Counted from the first letter of the stretch, positions 16,885 to 26,214 are shown. The stretch is 57,766 bases of DNA from Planctomicrobium piriforme (GCA_945860955.1 CAMATH010000046.1:1-57766), one strand, 5' to 3'. Notes: generated by a model from the sequence alone, not told the origin. Translations and numbers: made by a program.

Positions 16885-17480
16885 GCTTCGGGCACCTTAT
16901 GGCTGGTTCCCGGCTGAAATTCCTCGTACTTGACCCAGACCATCCCGTCGACCTCTTTCACTTCGAGTTCGTCCAGCCCGCGGGGACTGGGGCTGTTGGG
17001 ATTGGCGATCAGGCCATCGTTTGGCTTGAACGAACTGTCGTGGCAGGGGCACTGAAAACAGGCGTTCTCCGCCTTGAAATCGACCGAGCAGCCGGCGTGG
17101 GGACATTTCACATTGAACGCCTTCACCAGCCCGTCCACCGGGCGCACCAAGTAGACCGCCCCGACCGCTTCTCGAGGAAACAGGTTCCAGGCGTCGGTCC
17201 GGTCGTCGATCACCTCGTAGCGGCGGGGTTCGCCCCCCTTCAACAGGCCGTCCAGCGGGGCGACTTTCAGGAAGCCTTCGGCATCAGCCCCCCCTTCACT
17301 CTTCCGCTCCCGCTTTCGCAAGGGATCGGTGAAGACCGCCAGGCCGGCGAACAGGGGGACGACCCCCAGCGCGGCCCCGGTGACGACCGCAGCCGCCTGG
17401 GTGAAAAAGTCTCTCCGCGGCTCTTCGGCGTTCAGGAAATCCTGAACCGGTCCCGAGTCCGGCTTCTTGTCGTGTTCCAT
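16881..17480 (-). CDS. Rieske iron-sulfur protein of bc-type complex
   Basis: A 199-residue protein with an N-terminal cytosolic stretch, one membrane or Tat-like segment (PRRDFFTQAAAVVTG, about 21-50) and a C-terminal Rieske domain. The cluster ligands are in CPHAGC (Cys126, His128) and CPCHDSS (Cys144, His147), with the extra Cys131 and Cys146 that can form the stabilising disulfide. RRDFF preceding the hydrophobic segment suggests Tat export. It overlaps the cytochrome b/c gene by 4 bp, so the two form the electron-transfer module together. A separate cytochrome c1 gene is not needed because the partner carries fused haems. Confidence 0.95.
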   Translation of the reverse strand: MEHDKKPDSGPVQDFLNAEEPRRDFFTQAAAVVTGAALGVVPLFAGLAVFTDPLRKRERKSEGGADAEGFLKVAPLDGLLKGGEPRRYEVIDDRTDAWNLFPREAVGAVYLVRPVDGLVKAFNVKCPHAGCSVDFKAENACFQCPCHDSSFKPNDGLIANPNSPSPRGLDELEVKEVDGMVWVKYEEFQPGTSHKVPEA

Positions 17481-17681
17481 GGAAGGGTCTCACGGGGTGA
17501 CTGTCGCGAAAACCGAACGGCGAACCGGCGGCCCGGTCCATCGGGCTCCCGATGTACCGAATTCCGCGCCAAGTTCGACGCGTCGCTGGAAAAGTCGCTT
17601 ACGGGGAACGCAAGGTGGGGTCGCTGGCCGGCTGTTCGCTGACGCGAACACCCCTCAATGTGACTTGAGGGCCGGCGGGTC

Positions 17682-18668
17682 TCAGGTGGGAAACAGGGCC
17701 TTCATGGCGGCGAGGACTTTGGCCTGGGCTTCCAGCATCGGGCCGGGAACCATCGCCCCCGACGCCTGGCGATGCCCCCCTCCGCCGAACTTCTCGGCGA
17801 CTGGGGAAACATCAATGTGGACCCGGCTGCGGAGACTGGCCTTCACGTTGCCGTTGGGTTGTTCGATCAAAATGTACGCCGCCTCCACGCCAGCCAACCG
17901 CAGACATTCGTTGACAATGTCGTCGGTTTCGGTTGGCTCCGCGCCAGTCTCCCGGTAATCGACCAGGGTGATGTAAGTCCACGCCAGGCGGCCGTCGGCG
18001 TCAACCATCATGCGCGACAGGCACCGTCCCGCGAGTCGCGTGCGGGCCAGTGAGTACTGTTCGTACAGTTCGGTGTATAGTACCGCCGGTTGCGCACCCA
18101 AGTCAATCAGCCGGCCAATCCGCCGCATCGTCGCGCTGGTCGTCGACGGAAATCGAAACCACCCGGTGTCTGTGGCGATGGCACAGTACAACGCCCGGGC
18201 CATCTCTTCGTTGATCGGCCACTTCTGACTCTCGGCGAAGTCCAGAACCATCGCGCCGGTCGCCTCGGCGTGAACGTCTTTGAAGTTGATCGCGCCCAAA
18301 TCGTCGGAACTGGCGTGATGGTCGATGACGACCTTGACCGCGGAACTCTTTTTGAACAGTTTGCCGACGTCAGCGAGCTGGATCCACGAGCTGGTGTCGA
18401 GGATCACATGCACGTCGGCTTCCAGCACGCTGGAATCGCCAAACTCATTCCCGAGCTGCTTGCACTTTTTCTGCGGATCAATGAACGCCAGTCGGGTGGG
18501 GACCGCCGAGGCGTTGATGATTTTCACCTCTTTGCCCAGATGTTCGAGCAGGCCGGCAAAGCCAAGCTGTGAACCGAGTGCGTCGGCGTCGGGGCGGACG
18601 TGCGTGGTGAGGACGAAGCGTTGATGTGCGCGGAGCAGGTCGGCAAGCGACCCCCAGTCGATGTTCAT
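17682..18668 (-). CDS. DHH-family phosphoesterase (NrnA-like nanoRNase/pAp phosphatase)
   Basis: A 328-residue protein with all the motifs of the NrnA group: HVRPDADALGS (His23, Asp27, Asp29), LDTSS (Asp91), the DHH signature at 116-118 and, in the C-terminal DHHA1 domain, GGGGHRQASG. These bind two Mn2+ ions. NrnA-type enzymes degrade very short RNA oligomers and in some species remove the 3'-phosphate from pAp. It is a single gene with its own spacing; a small hairpin (CCCTCAA 17652-17658, TTGAGGG 17665-17671) lies just beyond the stop, without a T run. The exact substrate is inferred from family. Confidence 0.9.
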   Translation of the reverse strand: MNIDWGSLADLLRAHQRFVLTTHVRPDADALGSQLGFAGLLEHLGKEVKIINASAVPTRLAFIDPQKKCKQLGNEFGDSSVLEADVHVILDTSSWIQLADVGKLFKKSSAVKVVIDHHASSDDLGAINFKDVHAEATGAMVLDFAESQKWPINEEMARALYCAIATDTGWFRFPSTTSATMRRIGRLIDLGAQPAVLYTELYEQYSLARTRLAGRCLSRMMVDADGRLAWTYITLVDYRETGAEPTETDDIVNECLRLAGVEAAYILIEQPNGNVKASLRSRVHIDVSPVAEKFGGGGHRQASGAMVPGPMLEAQAKVLAAMKALFPT

Positions 18669-18835
18669 CCGGCAGAAGATAATGCGTCCCGGCTGAATTG
18701 TGTAGGGGTTGACAGCGAGTCACGCAACCGGCAGTCAGCACCCCGCACGGCTCGATTCCCCCGGCCGGTCCTACTCCGGGGCCATCATGAACACACCCGG
18801 CAAAGAGTCACCTGGATAAAACGGGGCGATCGAGT

Positions 18836-20227
18836 CTAAAATAACTCCTCGATCGGTTTCCCGTCCGGTTGCAGCGGAATCGGCCGACCCTGGTAGTTGA
18901 TCGCGTTCTGGTTCCGATCGATCCCGAGATGCTTGTAGAGAGTCGCCAGGACATCGTTGGGGCCAATCGGTCTGTCGGCGGGGGTGCTGCCATCCCGGCT
19001 CGAGGCTCCGATCACCTGCCCCATTTTCAGGCCACACCCAGCGAACAGCACCGTCCCCAGCGGTGGCCAATGGTCACGTCCCCCGGTGGCGTTGATCTTA
19101 GGGGTCCGTCCGAATTCCCCCCAGACGATCAGCAGCACGTTTTTGCAGCTATCACGTTCCGTCAAATCGGAAATCAATGCCGACAGCGCGCGGTCCAACG
19201 GAGGACCACTGTGTTCCATTCCGACGTTCGGTCCACCCGGATCGGGCTGCGGGCGATTCTCGCGCGTGATGCTCACGTGCCAGTCCCAGCGCAGACAGTC
19301 GGGCGCGGTATTGATGGTGACAAAAGTCACTCCCGATTCAACCAGCCGGCGCGCGAGCAGCGCCATCTGTCCCCAGCGGTGGGAACCGTAACGCTCGCGC
19401 GTCGCCACCGACTCTTCGTTGAGGTCAAACGCCCGCCGCGCTTTCGCGCTGGTCACCAGTTCCAATGCCAGTTTCACAAACGGGTCCATTCCCAGTTGCC
19501 CCGACTGCGAATCGAGTAACCGCGGGAGTTTATCGAGACCGGTCAGCAGCGACTGGCGATCACCGATTCGATCCAGTGTCATATCATCGGCCAGTTCCAG
19601 GCTGCTGGTGGCGCGGCGTAAACGCTCGAATTGAAAGTCGACGGCGTAGGGATCGTGCATCACGGTGAACGGAGAATGCGCGACGCCCAGATAGCCGGGC
19701 CCATTCGCGTCGAACAGATGAAAATGCATCACCGGATCTTCGCTCAGCAGTACATACGGGGGCATGCCTGGCTGCCGCGGACCGCGGAAGCGGGATGTGA
19801 TCGCTCCCAATGAGGGATACCCATTGCTGTTGTCCTGTTCCCGGCGTCCCCCCAGACACCAGCGGGCGACGCCGAAGTGATCGTCAAACGGATGCGTGAA
19901 ACTCCGGACGATCGCCGTCTTGTCGAGAACCTGCGCGGTCAATGGCAGCATCTCGCAGATATTCACTCCGGGCAGTTTTGTCGCGATGGCACCATAGGGG
20001 CCGCGCACTTCGATCGGAGCGTTTGGTTTCGGATCAAACGTCTCGAACTGGCTCGGTCCCCCTCCCAGCCAGATTTGAATGACCGCGGTATCGCGCGAAG
20101 GCAACCCCTGTTCCGCTCCCTGCGCCTTCATTCTCAGAATGTCTGCCAAGGTCAACCCCGCGCAGCCAGCGCGAAGGGTGGCCCACAGAAATTTTCGGCG
20201 GGTCGCGGTGATTGGAGCGGTTGACAT
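18836..20227 (-). CDS. DUF1501 family protein, secreted by Tat-like signal
   Basis: A 463-residue DUF1501 protein, a family greatly expanded in planctomycetes and related to sulfatase/alkaline-phosphatase folds. The start at 20227 gives MSTAPITATRRKFLW, a twin-arginine-like signal followed by ADILRM. Family landmarks are visible: WLGGGPSQFETFDPKPNAP near residue 55, HPFDDHFGVARWCLGG, and GEFGRTPKINATGGRDHW. The frame is open 61 residues further upstream, but this part has no coding character. Many family members sit next to DUF1549/DUF1553 cytochrome-like genes; here the gene is alone and divergent from the LysM gene. The biochemical role of the family is not established to my knowledge. Confidence 0.92.
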   Translation of the reverse strand: MSTAPITATRRKFLWATLRAGCAGLTLADILRMKAQGAEQGLPSRDTAVIQIWLGGGPSQFETFDPKPNAPIEVRGPYGAIATKLPGVNICEMLPLTAQVLDKTAIVRSFTHPFDDHFGVARWCLGGRREQDNSNGYPSLGAITSRFRGPRQPGMPPYVLLSEDPVMHFHLFDANGPGYLGVAHSPFTVMHDPYAVDFQFERLRRATSSLELADDMTLDRIGDRQSLLTGLDKLPRLLDSQSGQLGMDPFVKLALELVTSAKARRAFDLNEESVATRERYGSHRWGQMALLARRLVESGVTFVTINTAPDCLRWDWHVSITRENRPQPDPGGPNVGMEHSGPPLDRALSALISDLTERDSCKNVLLIVWGEFGRTPKINATGGRDHWPPLGTVLFAGCGLKMGQVIGASSRDGSTPADRPIGPNDVLATLYKHLGIDRNQNAINYQGRPIPLQPDGKPIEELF

Positions 20228-20538
20228 GACGAACATCCGATTCGCAACGGCGACTGGGACGACGATCGCGCGACAGGCCGCACGATTCACAACGCGTCGC
20301 CAGTGTACCAGATCCCGGTTCGGAACAGGGGGCTGGCGGTCGCAACCTTGAGTAGCGTTCGATTCCATCCCAACCCCCCACGTGACCCTCATGTTCGCCA
20401 CAACCCACACAACCGTCGCGTCGTGCGAACTGATTTGGTTGATTTCGCTTGTTTTCGCTCAAGAGGCCCGCTCCCCCGCGACTCGTAGGCCAATCTGACA
20501 TTGGAGATTGGCCCGTCGCGGTCAGACTCGAATGGATC

Positions 20539-20559
20539 GGCCGTCCGCCGCGGACGGCC
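20539..20559. promoter_or_regulatory. Perfect hairpin in the leader of the LysM gene
   Basis: GGCCGTCCG (20539-20547) pairs perfectly with CGGACGGCC (20551-20559) around a CCG loop, 20 bp before the start codon and just before the AGGAG site. There is no T run, so it is not a standard terminator. It could affect mRNA stability or translation. The rest of the 351 bp between the divergent genes (20228-20578) shows nothing else. Confidence 0.55.
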
Positions 20560-20578
20560 TTGCGAGAGGAGCGAGATG

Positions 20579-21586
20579 ATGCACCCTGATCACAAAATGG
20601 GACTGGCTGTTGGACTGGCGCTGTTGGGTCTGGTTGGAGCGATGTTCTTCCGCCGGGACTCACACTCGGATGATGTTGCGCCGCCCGAACTCGAAAATGT
20701 CGCCGAAATCGACGACGAAATCGCCGGCACACCCCACGCCCCGTATCTCAAGGTCATTGACGACATCAGTGACGACGCCCCGGGGAAAATCAAAGGGGCG
20801 CGGTCCCATACCGCGAAAAAACCGGTCGCCGGGACCGAAGCCGCGCTCGATGAGGCCGAAGAACGCGCCACCGACGAGGTGACTCTGCTTCCCGCCCCGC
20901 ACGAGGAATCCGATCCCATTCGACACACTGCGCGTAAAGATCCGCCAGCGGCCGACGTCCCAGCGCACAATCGAGACTGGCAACCGACCAAATCGAAAAC
21001 TGCCGCGGGTGTGACATCGACCAACGACACCGCCGCACCAGGCTTTCAATCGTCAACCGGTGCAAACTCGACGCCAAACACCACAGTTGGCAAGAAAGGA
21101 TCGCGCACACACACCATCCAGCCGGGGGATACGTTGTCGCGAATTGCCGAGAAGTATCTCGGATCTCCCCGCCACTATCGCGAGATCTACCAGGCGAACC
21201 GTGACCGGTTGCGAAGCGTGGACGATCTGCCGGAAGGGGTGACGCTGGTAATTCCCGATGGCCCCGCAAACTCGACAGCCCGTCCGACCGCCGACCCGCA
21301 GAAGTCCGCGGCTGAGACGGCACGTACGCGTCTGGTCGACGACGAGGGAGACGATCCGTTGCGTCGGGATGGTGCCCGGCGGGAAGAGACGTCAAAACCG
21401 TTCAAACTGCAATTTGAACCGGTCCGCCGGGGTCCGTTCGCGACTCCAGGAGGAGGTCGCGGCAACGATCGCCGCTCGCGTCGACCCGATACCGACGTGG
21501 AGGCGCAGCCGATCCTGTCAGGGATTGAAGTCGATGATGGTGATGACCAAAGCGATGCCGACGAACCATTGATCAAGCGGAAATAG
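20579..21586 (+). CDS. Membrane-anchored LysM-domain protein
   Basis: A 335-residue protein. A membrane anchor (GLAVGLALLGLVGAMFF, about 7-24) is followed by a long acidic, Pro/Thr-rich linker (25-175). One LysM domain lies at about 178-227 (HTIQPGDTLSRIAEKYLGS, then YREIYQANRDRL, then LVIP), and a charged disordered tail follows. LysM binds N-acetylglucosamine in peptidoglycan or related glycans, so the protein may tie the envelope layers together. AGGAG at 20567-20571 fits the ATG at 20579 best; an ATG three bases earlier is also possible. A further upstream frame is non-coding in composition. The gene is divergent from the DUF1501 gene. Confidence 0.85.
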   Translation: MHPDHKMGLAVGLALLGLVGAMFFRRDSHSDDVAPPELENVAEIDDEIAGTPHAPYLKVIDDISDDAPGKIKGARSHTAKKPVAGTEAALDEAEERATDEVTLLPAPHEESDPIRHTARKDPPAADVPAHNRDWQPTKSKTAAGVTSTNDTAAPGFQSSTGANSTPNTTVGKKGSRTHTIQPGDTLSRIAEKYLGSPRHYREIYQANRDRLRSVDDLPEGVTLVIPDGPANSTARPTADPQKSAAETARTRLVDDEGDDPLRRDGARREETSKPFKLQFEPVRRGPFATPGGGRGNDRRSRRPDTDVEAQPILSGIEVDDGDDQSDADEPLIKRK

Positions 21587-21909
21587 TGTCCACGTGGTCG
21601 GTAACGCGACATTGAACCGGAGCGGGATGATCTCTGCAGCAGGTGGATGGGGAGCATTTTTCTAGCTGCCGATCTCATTAACAATCGGGGCGAGCCGGAT
21701 GGGGTCTGTGGACGCGAATCGTCTGATTTGACGCCGTGCGAAGCATAACGTTCGTGGTCTTGAACCGCGTCCGACTGAAACAGACCCAAGCCTACCGCTT
21801 CCTGCCGGGCGTGGCTCGGTGTCAGAACGTTGGCCGCTGCAGCGCGACGGGAGATTTCGCCCGGGGCGGGGATTGGTCATTCCGGAATGCGGTCTCTATC
21901 ATCTCCGGT
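21587..21909. other. Intergenic stretch before the sugar isomerase-like gene
   Basis: The open frame here continues into the next gene but has no coding character. I see no terminator or repeat that I can support. Confidence 0.4.
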
Positions 21910-22698
21910 ATGCCTCCCTCACTTCCTCTTGCCGTCGCCACCCGGGTTTTTGGACAGCCGTTGCGTGTTGCGCTGCGTCGCGCGGCGGAATGCGGTGCCA
22001 ACGGCGTGCAATTTGAACTGCGCGACGAACTGCGATCGGAAGCGCTGACCGGGACTGGAAAACGTCAGTTTCTGCACTCGCTCACCGAGTATGGACTGAA
22101 GATCGCGCCGGCCCACTTTCCCACCAAGCGGGCGCTCTACGCGACCGAACAACTCGACGCCCGCATCGCCGCCGTCCGCGACGCGATGACATTCGCCTCG
22201 CAACTGAAAACCCAGGTGCTGACGCTGCGGTTGGGGCCATTGCCCGCGGAAGCGGATGAGAAAGAGGCGAAAACACTCATTGAGGTGTTGAACGATCTGG
22301 CCCGCCATGGCAATCACGTGGGGGTGACGCTCGCGATTGCCCCCTCGGGAGAGCCGGCGGCCGCTTACGCGAAGCTGCTGGCGCAAGTGACGACCGGTCC
22401 CATTGGCATCGACTTTGACCCCAGTTCGTTCGTGTGTGCCGGGCGAAAGGTCAGCGAGGCGTTTCGCGAACTCTACACGCTGGTCGTTCACGTGCAGGCC
22501 CGCGATGGAGTCCGCGATCTGGATGGACTCGGTGCCGAGACCGCCGTCGGCCAGGGACAGGTCAATTGGGCGGAACTCCTCGCGCTCCTGTATGAGTCGG
22601 GGTATCGAGGCTGGGTGACCGCCGTTCGAAATCAGGGGCCGGACCGCGGGGGCGATGTGATTCGCGCGATCGAAACGCTCAAGAGCATCTTCCTTTAA
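21910..22698 (+). CDS. Sugar phosphate isomerase/epimerase-like TIM-barrel protein
   Basis: A 262-residue protein of the xylose-isomerase-like/AP-endonuclease-2 superfamily. The barrel pattern is visible: residues 1-30 with LRVALRRAAECGANGVQFELR, then VLTLRLGPLP, then VTLAIAPSGEP, then IGIDFDPSSFV, then VVHVQARDGV, and a final GYRGWVTAVR strand. Metal ligands in this superfamily are Glu/Asp/His; several of the expected His are replaced here, and the DFDP segment may still hold one Asp. It may therefore be a divergent enzyme. The ATG at 21910 is chosen on composition. It precedes xseA by 19 bp on the same strand. Confidence 0.8.
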   Translation: MPPSLPLAVATRVFGQPLRVALRRAAECGANGVQFELRDELRSEALTGTGKRQFLHSLTEYGLKIAPAHFPTKRALYATEQLDARIAAVRDAMTFASQLKTQVLTLRLGPLPAEADEKEAKTLIEVLNDLARHGNHVGVTLAIAPSGEPAAAYAKLLAQVTTGPIGIDFDPSSFVCAGRKVSEAFRELYTLVVHVQARDGVRDLDGLGAETAVGQGQVNWAELLALLYESGYRGWVTAVRNQGPDRGGDVIRAIETLKSIFL

Positions 22699-22717
22699 CG
22701 TCGAGGTCGCAGCACCG

Positions 22718-23950
22718 ATGGCCATTCGCCGCGGCTCAACCGCTGGCACGCAGCCCCCCGTCCTTTCGGTCACTGCCCTCACGCGTCAGATCAAGGATTC
22801 GCTGGAGGGGAATTTCCCGCATGTCTGGGTTCAAGGGGAGATTTCGAACCTCAAGCGGGCCACCTCCGGGCATGTGTATCTCACGTTGAAAGATGGGGGA
22901 GCGCAACTGTCGGCGATTCTCTGGCGTTCAACCATCGCCCGGTTGAAATTCCAGCTTCAGGATGGACTGGAAGTGATTGCCGCCGGCGCGATCGAAGTCT
23001 ACGAGACACGTGGCAACTACTCGATGATCATCGAGCAACTGGCACCCCAAGGGATGGGGGCGCTGGAGCTGGCGTATCGCCAGCTTTTTGAGAAGTTGCA
23101 GGGGGAGGGGCTGTTTGAGTCGGAACGCAAACGCCCACTCCCGGTGTTTCCAAAACGGATCGCGCTGGTCACCAGTCCGACGGGGGCCGCCGTCCGGGAT
23201 ATGTTGCAGGTACTCACTCGCCGTTGGCCAGCGGCGGATGTTGTCATCGTCCCCGTGGCGGTGCAGGGAGTCGACGCGGCACCGCAAATCGCGTCAGCCT
23301 TGAGACGCGTGCACCAGATTCCCGGGGTCGAGGTGGTGATCACCGGCCGGGGGGGAGGCAGCCTGGAAGACTTGTGGGCGTTCAACACCGAGATTGTCGC
23401 CCGGGCGATTGCCGACTGCGCGATCCCGGTGGTGAGCGCGGTGGGACACGAAGTCGACGTGACGATTGCCGACCATGTCGCAGACCGCCGGGCGCTGACC
23501 CCCACGGAAGCCGCCGAGCTGGTGGTGCCGAATCGTGACGAGGTGGACCAACGTTTGTCGCGGCTACGGGAGCGATTGGTTTTTGGATTGCGAAACCGCG
23601 CCGCCGCGGCACGGGCCCGACTGGATGGACTGGCAACACGGCGCGTTCTCGCCCGTCCGCTGGAACGTCTGCACGAACTTTCCCGGCGGCTTGATGAACT
23701 GGACGGGAGGTTGCAACGGGGGGCTCGGCGAACGCTGGAGTCGGCCCGCGCCCGGCTGGCCGAGCGGGCTGCGGCTCTCGACGCGCTGAGCCCCTTGAAA
23801 GTCCTCGAACGGGGATACTCGGTGACGCGAATTCCCGGGACAGGCACGGTCGTTCGCAGAGCGGGTGATGTCCTGGTAGGGACACCCATTGAAATATTAT
23901 TGACTTCAGGCCGGCTGATCAGTCGGGTGGAAGAGGTGCGTGATGAGTGA
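22718..23950 (+). CDS. xseA: Exodeoxyribonuclease VII large subunit
   Basis: A 410-residue XseA. The N-terminal OB-fold (about 10-115) contains the FPHVWVQGEISNLKRATSGH segment. The catalytic region follows, with FPKRIALVTSPTGAAVRDM, ITGRGGGSLEDLWAFN and VSAVGHEVDVTIADHVADRRALTPTEAAE, all hallmarks of the family. A long C-terminal coiled region ends in the usual LSPLKVLERGYSVTR. With the small subunit XseB it degrades single-stranded DNA to oligonucleotides. The stop overlaps the start of xseB, which indicates coupled expression of the complex. Confidence 0.97.
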   Translation: MAIRRGSTAGTQPPVLSVTALTRQIKDSLEGNFPHVWVQGEISNLKRATSGHVYLTLKDGGAQLSAILWRSTIARLKFQLQDGLEVIAAGAIEVYETRGNYSMIIEQLAPQGMGALELAYRQLFEKLQGEGLFESERKRPLPVFPKRIALVTSPTGAAVRDMLQVLTRRWPAADVVIVPVAVQGVDAAPQIASALRRVHQIPGVEVVITGRGGGSLEDLWAFNTEIVARAIADCAIPVVSAVGHEVDVTIADHVADRRALTPTEAAELVVPNRDEVDQRLSRLRERLVFGLRNRAAAARARLDGLATRRVLARPLERLHELSRRLDELDGRLQRGARRTLESARARLAERAAALDALSPLKVLERGYSVTRIPGTGTVVRRAGDVLVGTPIEILLTSGRLISRVEEVRDE

Positions 23951-24314
23951 TTCAAAACAGGGGGCGGACTCGGTCGGTGAGACCAAAGAGAATTCCGTTT
24001 CCTTCGAAGCGTCACTGGAACAACTGGAATCGATCGTCGATCAGCTTGAGGAAGGCCAGCTCGGGTTGGAGCCTTCGTTGGTGCGATTCGAAGAGGGGAT
24101 CCGCCTCTTGAGATGTTGTCACGCGATTCTTGAGAACGCCGAACGGCGGATTGAAGTCCTGACCGGCTTCGCCGCCGACGGCTCGGCCCAATTGGCGAAC
24201 TTCGACGCGCAGGCGACGTTCGAAGAGACGGGCGGGACGGCTTCGCGACCAGTCCGTCGGCGGGTGGCGGGCAAGTCAGCCACCAATCCCGAAGAGAACA
24301 CTGGCGATTTTTAA
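23943..24314 (+). CDS. xseB: Exodeoxyribonuclease VII small subunit
   Basis: A 123-residue XseB. The core FEASLEQLESIVDQLEEGQLGLEPSLVRFEEGIRLLRCC (residues 16-54) is typical; the helical small subunit decorates XseA in many copies. The C-terminus is longer than the usual 70-80 residues, with a low-complexity tail rich in Thr, Ala, Arg and Glu. The ATG at 23943 overlaps xseA by 8 bp and has GGAAGAGG upstream. Confidence 0.93.
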   Translation: MSDSKQGADSVGETKENSVSFEASLEQLESIVDQLEEGQLGLEPSLVRFEEGIRLLRCCHAILENAERRIEVLTGFAADGSAQLANFDAQATFEETGGTASRPVRRRVAGKSATNPEENTGDF

Positions 24315-24376
24315 CCGGAATCGGCGAATCGAGAGTATCTTCCAGGTCACCAATCCGCTCGTTGGGAGTCATTGCG

Positions 24377-24739
24377 ATGCAGGACCGGGTCATCACGGTG
24401 TTCGTCTCTGTTGTGGCGACGCTCGCCATCCAGCAACTGCTTCCCCAACAGCCGAAAACCCTGGAGGTTGACCGACTGGTGGTCCGACAGGAGCTGATTG
24501 TTTCGGACACGGGCGAACCGTGGGAGAAGGGTTACGAGGAACAGCAGATTCCCCGGGGAATCTACGCCCGCGCGCTCCACGATGGCCCGGGCGGCCTGTG
24601 GGTTCGCAGCCGGCTGATCAAAGGCGAGGTGGATGATCCATTCGACGATCGGTTCCACGCGATCGAGCGCGACGGCACGTTGCGGCGGACTCCCGGGCAC
24701 ATTTCCTGGAATGTCTGGCTCGACGGGGCATGGCGTTAG
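24377..24739 (+). CDS. Membrane-anchored small protein of unknown function
   Basis: A 120-residue protein beginning with a single hydrophobic segment (VITVFVSVVATLAIQQLL, about 4-21) that acts as signal peptide or anchor. The rest is a globular part rich in Arg, Gly and acidic residues, with LEVDRLVVRQELIVSDTG resembling the start of a beta-strand-rich repeat domain. GGAG sits 8 bp upstream of the ATG. The stop is immediately followed by the ATG of the next gene, so the two are co-expressed. The family is not recognised. Confidence 0.7.
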   Translation: MQDRVITVFVSVVATLAIQQLLPQQPKTLEVDRLVVRQELIVSDTGEPWEKGYEEQQIPRGIYARALHDGPGGLWVRSRLIKGEVDDPFDDRFHAIERDGTLRRTPGHISWNVWLDGAWR

Positions 24740-25231
24740 ATGGCAATCATTCAGGGTGAAGGGGTTGAACTCTCGGAAGTTCCGCGAGAACGCTGGGACG
24801 GCGGCACTCACCCCGGTCGAATCCGCTTTCAGACCTTCCGCCCCAATCACCAGGAACCGCTCACCGACGCGCTGATTGGCCAAGGGATGATGAGCATTGG
24901 TGGCGGAGGGTACGGCGGTGGGGGATTACCCTACCCGAAAGAGGTTCTGGAACTGTGGGGAGGAACGATGCGAACGTCGGCGTTACGACGTCCCGCGGCC
25001 CCCAGTGTGGTCAACGACGATGGCCAGGGGGACCATGTGTACGCGATCGTGGCGGTGGGACCGCAAGGAGAGCGCTCGGAACCCTCTGCTGAAACGCCCA
25101 GCAAGGGACGCGCGACCCTCCGCTGGAAAGGCGTTCCCGGGGCCGACGCGTACATCATCCTCCGCGACGGAGAACCGGTGGGTGAACCAGTGCGAATCGA
25201 AGGCTCAAAAAAGCAGTGGAAGGATGGCTGA
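24740..25231 (+). CDS. Unknown protein with a C-terminal fibronectin-III-like segment
   Basis: A 163-residue protein starting at the base after the previous stop. The N-terminal half carries a glycine-rich stretch (MMSIGGGGYGGGGLPYP, about 50-66). The C-terminal half reads YAIVAVGPQGERSEPSAE, then ATLRWKGVPGADAYIILRDG, the strand pattern of a fibronectin type III module seen in reverse order or circularly. No signal peptide is visible, so it may act in the cytoplasm or depend on the anchored neighbour. Function unknown. Confidence 0.7.
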   Translation: MAIIQGEGVELSEVPRERWDGGTHPGRIRFQTFRPNHQEPLTDALIGQGMMSIGGGGYGGGGLPYPKEVLELWGGTMRTSALRRPAAPSVVNDDGQGDHVYAIVAVGPQGERSEPSAETPSKGRATLRWKGVPGADAYIILRDGEPVGEPVRIEGSKKQWKDG

Positions 25232-26214
25232 GCTGGAGTCGCCCACGCACGCCGAATAAATCGGTGGCGAATCCGAGGCACTCGATTTTCAGAGTCAGGG
25301 GGATTGCCTCGGTTTTGCCGAACTTGATCTCGGGCTTGGCTGACTCGAGATGGTTGTTCTCAGTTCACTCCAGATCGAACGCGCGGCCGCCGTGAATGAC
25401 CGAGTGCCACTGAGCGCGGTTTTGATTGCGTCGAGGGAGGATTGTTGCGTCTGCGAATCATTCGCGGTCTTGAGAACCGTGACATGCCACCTGAGCGCGT
25501 CCATGACCTGACGTCGCTCTTGGGGAAGCACCTGCGACGGCAACAATTATTCCGGTGTCCTTTTCTACGGAAAGATTTTTTGGGATCTTCTTCGATCGGG
25601 TTGATCACAATCCGCGGTCAGGAATTGGTCGTCCCGCGTGCCACGCAATTCCTCAATAGGGATATGCTCGGGATTGTGAACACGTGCTGCATTGAGATTG
25701 AGGCAGTGATCCCCGGAGTGGATTGTCGAGGCGACATCGAAGTCCAGCAGACACATTCGCCCCCAGCCTGCGGAATGCTGCTCGATTCACATTCCCGGAG
25801 GCCAGACGTTCGACATCGATAGCGACCGCCCCTGGCAGCGTTTCATCCAGTCCAAGGCAAATCCATCCGTCGCAGCAGACCTTCAGTCAATCGACCTTGG
25901 CTGTTCGGAATTTGCCAAAAATCGCGCCAAATGCGATAACTGCAACGACTGGGGGATATGCGTCGTTTTTACGGCGAACAGAAGCCCGAATCGGTATCGG
26001 ATATGCCGTTTGTTCAATGCGTCAACGGGTTGAATCGGGGGTAATGTACAGGTTGGAATGTGGTGGGAAGGTGCCCCCATGGAATCCCGACGTTGACACA
26101 TTTTCGGGCCAGAAGTACAAATCTCCACAGCCCTGCGACCGATCCGGGGCACGCGAGCTAAGTGGAAAACTGTACTGAACTTGCGGTTTGTGATCTCCCA
26201 TCGAGCTGGAACTG
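25232..26214. other. 983 bp stretch without an intact gene, possibly a decayed minus-strand gene
   Basis: No intact gene is supported. Read on the minus strand, several short frames in different phases look mildly protein-like (for example VFTIPSI-like and LRWHVTVLKTANDS-like segments at about 25,700 and 25,480), and stops separate them. This could be an eroded gene or noise. Confidence 0.3.
25273..25316 (+). terminator. Possible weak terminator
   Basis: CCGAGGCA (25273-25280) pairs with TGCCTCGG (25305-25312) across a 24-base loop, followed by TTTT. It lies 41 bp after the last gene of the xseA-xseB run. The long loop makes it weak. Confidence 0.4.

Noticed and set aside
15463-16917. 484-residue + strand frame
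   Set aside because: It lies opposite the cytochrome b/c gene with its haem motifs and is His/Gln/Arg-rich, as expected for an antisense frame.
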